A stretch of DNA of 8,807 nucleotides from Spyradocola merdavium (GTDB taxonomy: Bacteria; Bacillota; Clostridia; Christensenellales; UBA1750), in the NCBI GenBank assembly GCA_018711265.1, contig DVIM01000090.1:1-8807 (forward strand). Direction: 5' to 3'. The notes under the pieces are model-generated. The model made no database searches. It was given only the letters and a program-made list of their open reading frames with translations, and was not told the DNA's origin. A program made the position numbers and the translations under genes. Shown piece by piece: positions 6,247 through 8,807 of the stretch. Each line of letters opens with the position of its first letter. Within the stretch, counting starts at the first letter, position 1.

Positions 6247-7154
6247 AGGACTCCCTCCCCGCATTGGTGGGCGAGGGCGGCAAAGCCCTCGGGCAGGGGC
6301 GCGCGCACGTCGATGCGCGCGCCGGTAAAGGGCTGGGTCAGCGCCGCGCGCCAGGCGTGCAGCGCAAAGCGGTCAGGCAGGAGCGGGCAGGGCGCGCCGT
6401 AGAGCGCGTCGCCCGTCACGGGGTGGCCGATGTGCGCCAGGTGCACGCGGATCTGGTGCGTGCGGCCCGTCTGCAAACGCAACGAAAGCAGCGTCCGCCT
6501 CGTTTCCTTAAAGCGAAAAAGGACGCGGAACTCCGTCTGGCTGGGGCTGCCGTCCGGGCGGACGCAGCGGCGCAGGCCCGACCCCGCCTCCCGGCCGATG
6601 GGCGCGCAGATGCGCCCGCCGTCCTCCTGCACGATCCCCTCGCAGACGGCGAGGTACTCCCGCAGGAAGGCGGGCGTGTGCAGGCTCTCCATCAGGCGCT
6701 TTTGCGCAAGGGCGTGGCGCGCCGCGACGACGATGCCGCTCGTGCCGCGGTCCAGCCGGTTGACGGGCCGGAAGAGGAAGGGCGTGCGGCCCTCGTAGGC
6801 GGCCACGAGGTTGGCGAGCGTGCCCAGGGGCTTGCCGCGCGTGGGGAGCGTGGCCATGGGCGCGGGCTTGTCCACGAGGAGCAGATCCTCGTCGGCGTAG
6901 AGCACGCGCAGCGGGCCCGCCTGCGGGACGATGCCCTGGTCGTAGGGGCTCTCGCAGACCGCGCCGAGCACCTGGCCCGCGCGCACGACGCAGTTGGCAT
7001 AGACGGGCGCGCCGTCCAGGAAGATGCCCTTTGTGCGCTTGAGGGTGCGGATCTGCCGGTTGGACATGCCCAGCAGCGCCTGGAGCGCCTCGTCCGCGCG
7101 CAGGCCGTCGCAGGCGGCGGGGACGGGCAGGAAGAAGGATTTCTCCCCCTCCAT
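6243..7154 (-). CDS. RluA-family pseudouridine synthase
   Basis: A 303-residue protein of usual length. Residues of about 15-65 form an S4-like RNA-binding domain (ADEALQALLGMSNRQIRTLKRTKGIFLDG). The catalytic domain follows with NRLDRGTSGIVV (132-143, catalytic D135), LREYLAVCEG (164-173), and LQTGRTHQIRVHLAHIGHPVTGDALYG (227-253). The family isomerises specific uridines in rRNA or tRNA to pseudouridine. The sequence cannot tell an RluD/RluC-type rRNA enzyme from an RluA-type one. Its ATG shares one base with the TGA of the upstream membrane-protein gene (TGATG), and its TGA overlaps the TTG start of the kinase-like gene, so three genes are tightly coupled. A weak AAGGTG lies about 11 bases before the ATG, so initiation may rely on re-initiation by terminating ribosomes. 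Confidence 0.93.
   Translation of the reverse strand: MEGEKSFFLPVPAACDGLRADEALQALLGMSNRQIRTLKRTKGIFLDGAPVYANCVVRAGQVLGAVCESPYDQGIVPQAGPLRVLYADEDLLLVDKPAPMATLPTRGKPLGTLANLVAAYEGRTPFLFRPVNRLDRGTSGIVVAARHALAQKRLMESLHTPAFLREYLAVCEGIVQEDGGRICAPIGREAGSGLRRCVRPDGSPSQTEFRVLFRFKETRRTLLSLRLQTGRTHQIRVHLAHIGHPVTGDALYGAPCPLLPDRFALHAWRAALTQPFTGARIDVRAPLPEGFAALAHQCGEGVL
6251..6260 (-). promoter_or_regulatory. Ribosome binding site supporting a TTG start for the kinase-like gene
   Basis: Minus-strand GGGGAGGGAG lies within the last codons of the pseudouridine synthase gene, about 5-7 bases before TTG at 6246. No equally good site precedes the alternative ATG at 6264. The TTG overlaps the synthase stop as TTGA, a typical coupling arrangement. 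Confidence 0.65.
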
Positions 7155-7684
7155 CAGCTCTCGAGCACCTTGGAGTACTGGGCCATCATGTTGACCATCT
7201 CCTGGGAGGGCTCCATGAGCAGCAGCGTGCGCTTGCCGTCGCGGACGAAGTAGAGATAGTAGAGCCGCGACTTGGAGTTGAGGAAGTAATCCACGCGCTT
7301 GACGTCCTTCATGCTGTCGTACTTTTCAAAGGTCGGCCCGTCGGCCCAGCCGCCGGCCTCCATCTCCCGGATGCGCAGGGAGAGGAGCTGCTTGCGCCGG
7401 GCGTTGCCCAGGACCATGGCAAAGTCCATCTCGCCGTTTGTGAAGGAATACTCATACTCGATGCGGAAGTTGTCCTTGTAGCGGAAGAGCAGGAAGGCGA
7501 CGCCGCCGCCGAGGACCAGGGCCACGACGTTTGTGACGTTGAAGTTGAGCGCCATCAGGCTCGAAAGGCCCATCAGGCCCACCAGGCCGAAGCAGACGAG
7601 CAGAAACCAGCTCATGACATAGCCCAGGGCGTTGAGGACCCGCCCCTGGCGGCGCGTGACGACTTCTTCCTTAAAGTTGTCCAT
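7154..7684 (-). CDS. Small two-helix membrane protein, DUF6106-like
   Basis: A 176-residue protein beginning MDNFKEEVVTRRQGR. Two hydrophobic segments follow (about residues 18-46 and 51-68), then a soluble C-terminal part with a YEYSFTNGEMDFAMVLGNARRKQLLSLRI stretch that looks like a small beta-barrel of bacterial PH type. I recognise it as similar to the clostridial DUF6106 family, from memory only; no function is known. The short basic N-terminus and the soluble tail are both probably cytosolic. The ATG at 7684 has TTGGAGG ending 8 bases upstream. The reading frame stays open upstream to 8140, but that stretch crosses the promoter and the antisense of the zinc-ribbon gene and is low-complexity, so the longer form is rejected. 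It is the first gene of the minus-strand run and shares one base with the pseudouridine synthase start. Confidence 0.82.
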   Translation of the reverse strand: MDNFKEEVVTRRQGRVLNALGYVMSWFLLVCFGLVGLMGLSSLMALNFNVTNVVALVLGGGVAFLLFRYKDNFRIEYEYSFTNGEMDFAMVLGNARRKQLLSLRIREMEAGGWADGPTFEKYDSMKDVKRVDYFLNSKSRLYYLYFVRDGKRTLLLMEPSQEMVNMMAQYSKVLES

Positions 7685-7895
7685 GGGATTGACCTCCAAA
7701 GCTAGGATTGATGTCCCTATTGTACCATGTTTCCCGGCGTTTGGATATAGAAATTTCCCCGGCTGGAAAGCAGGATTTTTTGTGCCTAAGGTCGAATTGA
7801 ACCATTTGGCGTTTTCTGCCCGCGCGCCTGCGCTGCCGGGCCGAACGACGGGCCGCTCGCGCCCGATCATCACCCATAGGAGGCGGACCACAGAA
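7685..7895. other. Divergent intergenic spacer
   Basis: The 211-bp region between the two divergent genes. The left half is AT-richer and holds the minus-strand promoter. TTTCCCGGC (7730-7738) recurs as TTTCCCCGGC (7754-7763), 24 bases apart. A small hairpin TTTCC-CCGGCT-GGAAA (7754-7769) is followed by T6 at 7776-7781, too weak to call a terminator. The right half is GC-rich with a small inverted repeat CGGGC/GCCCG (7849-7865). For the + gene a ribosome site AGGAGG (7878-7883) is clear, 12 bases before its ATG, but I find no convincing + promoter; TATAGA at 7746 is the only -10-like hexamer and has no -35 partner at normal spacing. Confidence 0.6.
7719..7727 (-). promoter_or_regulatory. Extended -10 promoter for the minus-strand operon
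   Basis: On the minus strand TGGTACAAT gives a TGn plus TACAAT extended -10 element, 34 bases before the ATG at 7684. Initiation about 7 bases downstream would give a leader of roughly 25-30 nt containing the GGAGG site. No good -35 hexamer is seen 17 bases upstream (TATCCA), consistent with an extended -10 type. The surroundings are clearly more AT-rich than the genes. Confidence 0.6.
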
Positions 7896-8807
7896 ATGAA
7901 GTGTCCTTCTTGCGGAATTTGGAATAGAGCCCATTTTACCAAGTGCTTTCGCTGCGGTGCGGACCTGCCCCCCGCGTCCGAGGCGGACGCGGGCGCGCCG
8001 GTCTTTGGCAAGGCCGTGCCCCCTGCGCCCCAGGAGGAACCCGACGAGCCGATGACGCTCGCTGCGGACGGTCCGCTCCCAGCAGATGGTCTGCCCCCGG
8101 CGGAAGAGCCTCCTTTTGCGGAGGCGCCGCGTCCGACCAACCTTTCCGCGTGGGCGGACGCTCCGGAAGCTCCGGCCGCTTCGGCCGCGCCGGAAGCTCC
8201 GGAAGCCCCGGAAGTTCCGGCCGCGCAGGAAGCTCCGGAAGCCCCGGCCGAAGCGGAAGCGCCCGATGCGGTCGAGGCGGACGCGCTGGAGCCGGGCGAG
8301 ATCTTCTCCCTCTATGACGAGGGCGACTGGTCCGACGAGGAGGAAGAGGACACGGAAGAGGTGTACGGCTTCCCGCCCGCGCAGGAGAGCGCGCCCGCGG
8401 CGCCGCTCATCCGGCCGGTCGAGGCGGAAGACGAGGACGACGAGCCGGTGACCGTCTACCGCGCGCCGCAGCGGCCGCGGACGCACCAGGCTGCGCGCGC
8501 CCCGGAAGCTCCGGTCCCCCCGGAAGTTCCGGTCCCCCCGGAGGCTCCGGCTGCACCGGAGGCTCCGGCCGCGCAGGACGAGGAGCCGGAGACCGCGTAC
8601 CGCGCGCCGCAGCCGCCGTGGGCGCACCGGAGCCCGCGCATTCCGCGCGCACTGGCCGAGCTGGAGGCCCCGGCCGCATCGGAAACTCCGGCCGCATCGG
8701 AAACTCCGGCCGCTCCGGAAGCTCCGGCCGCGCAGGACGAGGAGCCGGTCACGGTCTACCGCGCGCCGCAGCGAGGGAACGCGCCCGCGCTGTCGGCCCA
8801 GACCGAG
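7896..8807 (+). CDS. Zinc-ribbon protein with acidic Ala/Pro-rich repeat linker, 5' part (no stop in window)
   Basis: An open frame from ATG 7896 to the window end, 304 codons without a stop. Residues 3-20 are a zinc ribbon, C3-x2-C6-x10-C17-x2-C20 (CPSCGIWNRAHFTKCFRCGA). The rest is low-complexity and disordered, rich in Ala, Pro and Glu, with runs such as APEAPAASAAPEAPEAPEVP (residues 90-109) and an acidic stretch about residues 136-156. D-[DE]-E-P-[VE]-T-[VA]-Y-R-A-P-Q occurs at residues 181-192, 228-239 and 281-292. In clostridia such ribbons often head proteins whose later part is a membrane or effector domain; that part is not visible, so function is unknown. The frame is trusted because the ribbon is clear and AGGAGG lies 12 bases upstream. 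The first 20 codons are AT-richer than the rest. The gene is divergent from the kinase-containing operon. Confidence 0.82.
   Translation, partial: MKCPSCGIWNRAHFTKCFRCGADLPPASEADAGAPVFGKAVPPAPQEEPDEPMTLAADGPLPADGLPPAEEPPFAEAPRPTNLSAWADAPEAPAASAAPEAPEAPEVPAAQEAPEAPAEAEAPDAVEADALEPGEIFSLYDEGDWSDEEEEDTEEVYGFPPAQESAPAAPLIRPVEAEDEDDEPVTVYRAPQRPRTHQAARAPEAPVPPEVPVPPEAPAAPEAPAAQDEEPETAYRAPQPPWAHRSPRIPRALAELEAPAASETPAASETPAAPEAPAAQDEEPVTVYRAPQRGNAPALSAQTE
8436..8771 (+). repeat. Three spaced copies of a 36-bp coding repeat, D[DE]EPxTxYRAPQ
   Basis: Copies at 8436-8471 (DDEPVTVYRAPQ), 8577-8612 (DEEPETAYRAPQ) and 8736-8771 (DEEPVTVYRAPQ), at 141- and 159-bp intervals, separated by Ala/Pro/Glu spacers. 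The ending TAC CGC GCG CCG CAG is identical in all three at DNA level. Diverged copies are DEPMTL at 8043-8060 and EEEDTEEVYGFPPAQ at 8340-8384. The spacing is constant only to a few residues, so this is a module-plus-linker repeat and not a simple tandem array. Confidence 0.8.
8673..8726 (+). repeat. 18-bp coding tandem repeat (AASETP, AASETP, AAPEAP)
   Basis: GCCGCATCGGAAACTCCG occurs twice in perfect tandem (8673-8690 and 8691-8708), followed by a diverged third unit GCCGCTCCGGAAGCTCCG (8709-8726). Identity down to the third codon base suggests recent duplication, by slippage or unequal exchange, in the zinc-ribbon protein's linker. Confidence 0.85.

Noticed and set aside
2296..6402. A 1368-codon open frame on the plus strand, antisense to four minus-strand genes
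   Set aside because: Its product is a compositionally biased Ala/Arg/Val/Asp/Gly sequence with no domain pattern. GC-rich codon use with G/C at third positions leaves the complementary frame free of stops. The minus-strand genes carry clear family motifs and ribosome sites.
7754..7781. Possible intrinsic terminator: small hairpin followed by T6
   Set aside because: The stem is only five mostly AT-type pairs and is separated from the T-run. No gene upstream on the plus strand needs termination there.
7685..8140. N-terminal extension of the small membrane protein to an upstream ATG at 8140
   Set aside because: It crosses the promoter and the antisense of the zinc-ribbon region and gives Gly/Ser/Ala low-complexity sequence. 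The ATG at 7684 has a strong GGAGG and begins a normal family-like N-terminus.
8160..8730. Short GC-rich repeats resembling a CRISPR or REP array
   Set aside because: Units follow codon boundaries and encode Ala-Pro-Glu runs. There are no constant repeats with unique spacers and no cas genes.
8086..8752. Several Arg/Pro- or Gly/Ala/Ser-rich frames on both strands, some collagen-like
   Set aside because: They are alternative frames of the Ala/Pro/Glu repeat DNA. Only the frame from 7896 has a recognisable domain and a ribosome site.

Overview
The window is GC-rich (by eye about two thirds G+C). It holds eight protein-coding genes and no RNA gene, IS element, phage gene or CRISPR array that I can see. 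Strong AGGAGG-type ribosome binding sites, tight gene overlaps, and Firmicutes-type families (the 'DFYDGS' protein-kinase-like family, a small two-helix membrane protein resembling DUF6106, a cytidylate-kinase-like protein and a zinc-ribbon protein with a long acidic Ala/Pro linker) point to a high-GC, gut-type clostridial bacterium. The exact order is a guess.

Layout. (1) At the left edge, on +, is the C-terminal part of an enolase-superfamily (mandelate racemase subgroup) enzyme. It ends at a strong bidirectional terminator (739-787). (2) A run of seven genes on the minus strand reads leftward from about 7724 to 785: small membrane protein -> RluA-family pseudouridine synthase -> protein-kinase-like protein -> type I mannose-6-phosphate isomerase -> ADP-ribosylglycohydrolase-family protein with a fused beta-sandwich C-terminus -> polysaccharide-deacetylase-family protein -> cytidylate-kinase-like protein. 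Junctions are overlaps of 1, 4 and 8 bp or gaps of 15-45 bp, so the run could be one transcript from an extended -10 promoter near 7719. The A-rich 45-bp gap before the isomerase gene is the most likely place for a second promoter. (3) To the right, divergently transcribed from a 211-bp spacer, is the 5' part of a zinc-ribbon protein that runs off the window without a stop codon.

Function. The first three minus-strand genes look like housekeeping or regulatory genes. The middle three (isomerase, ADP-ribosylglycohydrolase-like, deacetylase-like) look like a small cytosolic carbohydrate module: none has a signal peptide and no transporter is present. The nearby MR-subgroup enzyme fits a sugar or sugar-acid neighbourhood but is in a separate, convergent unit.

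The most unusual item is the zinc-ribbon protein. Its Ala/Pro/Glu linker carries a recurring acidic motif, D-[DE]-E-P-x-T-x-Y-R-A-P-Q, three times at about 50-residue spacing, with two more diverged copies upstream. An acidic patch followed by Thr-Val-Tyr-Arg resembles phospho-threonine/FHA recruitment motifs, and a protein-kinase-like gene lies about 1.6 kb away in the divergent operon. This link is a hypothesis only.
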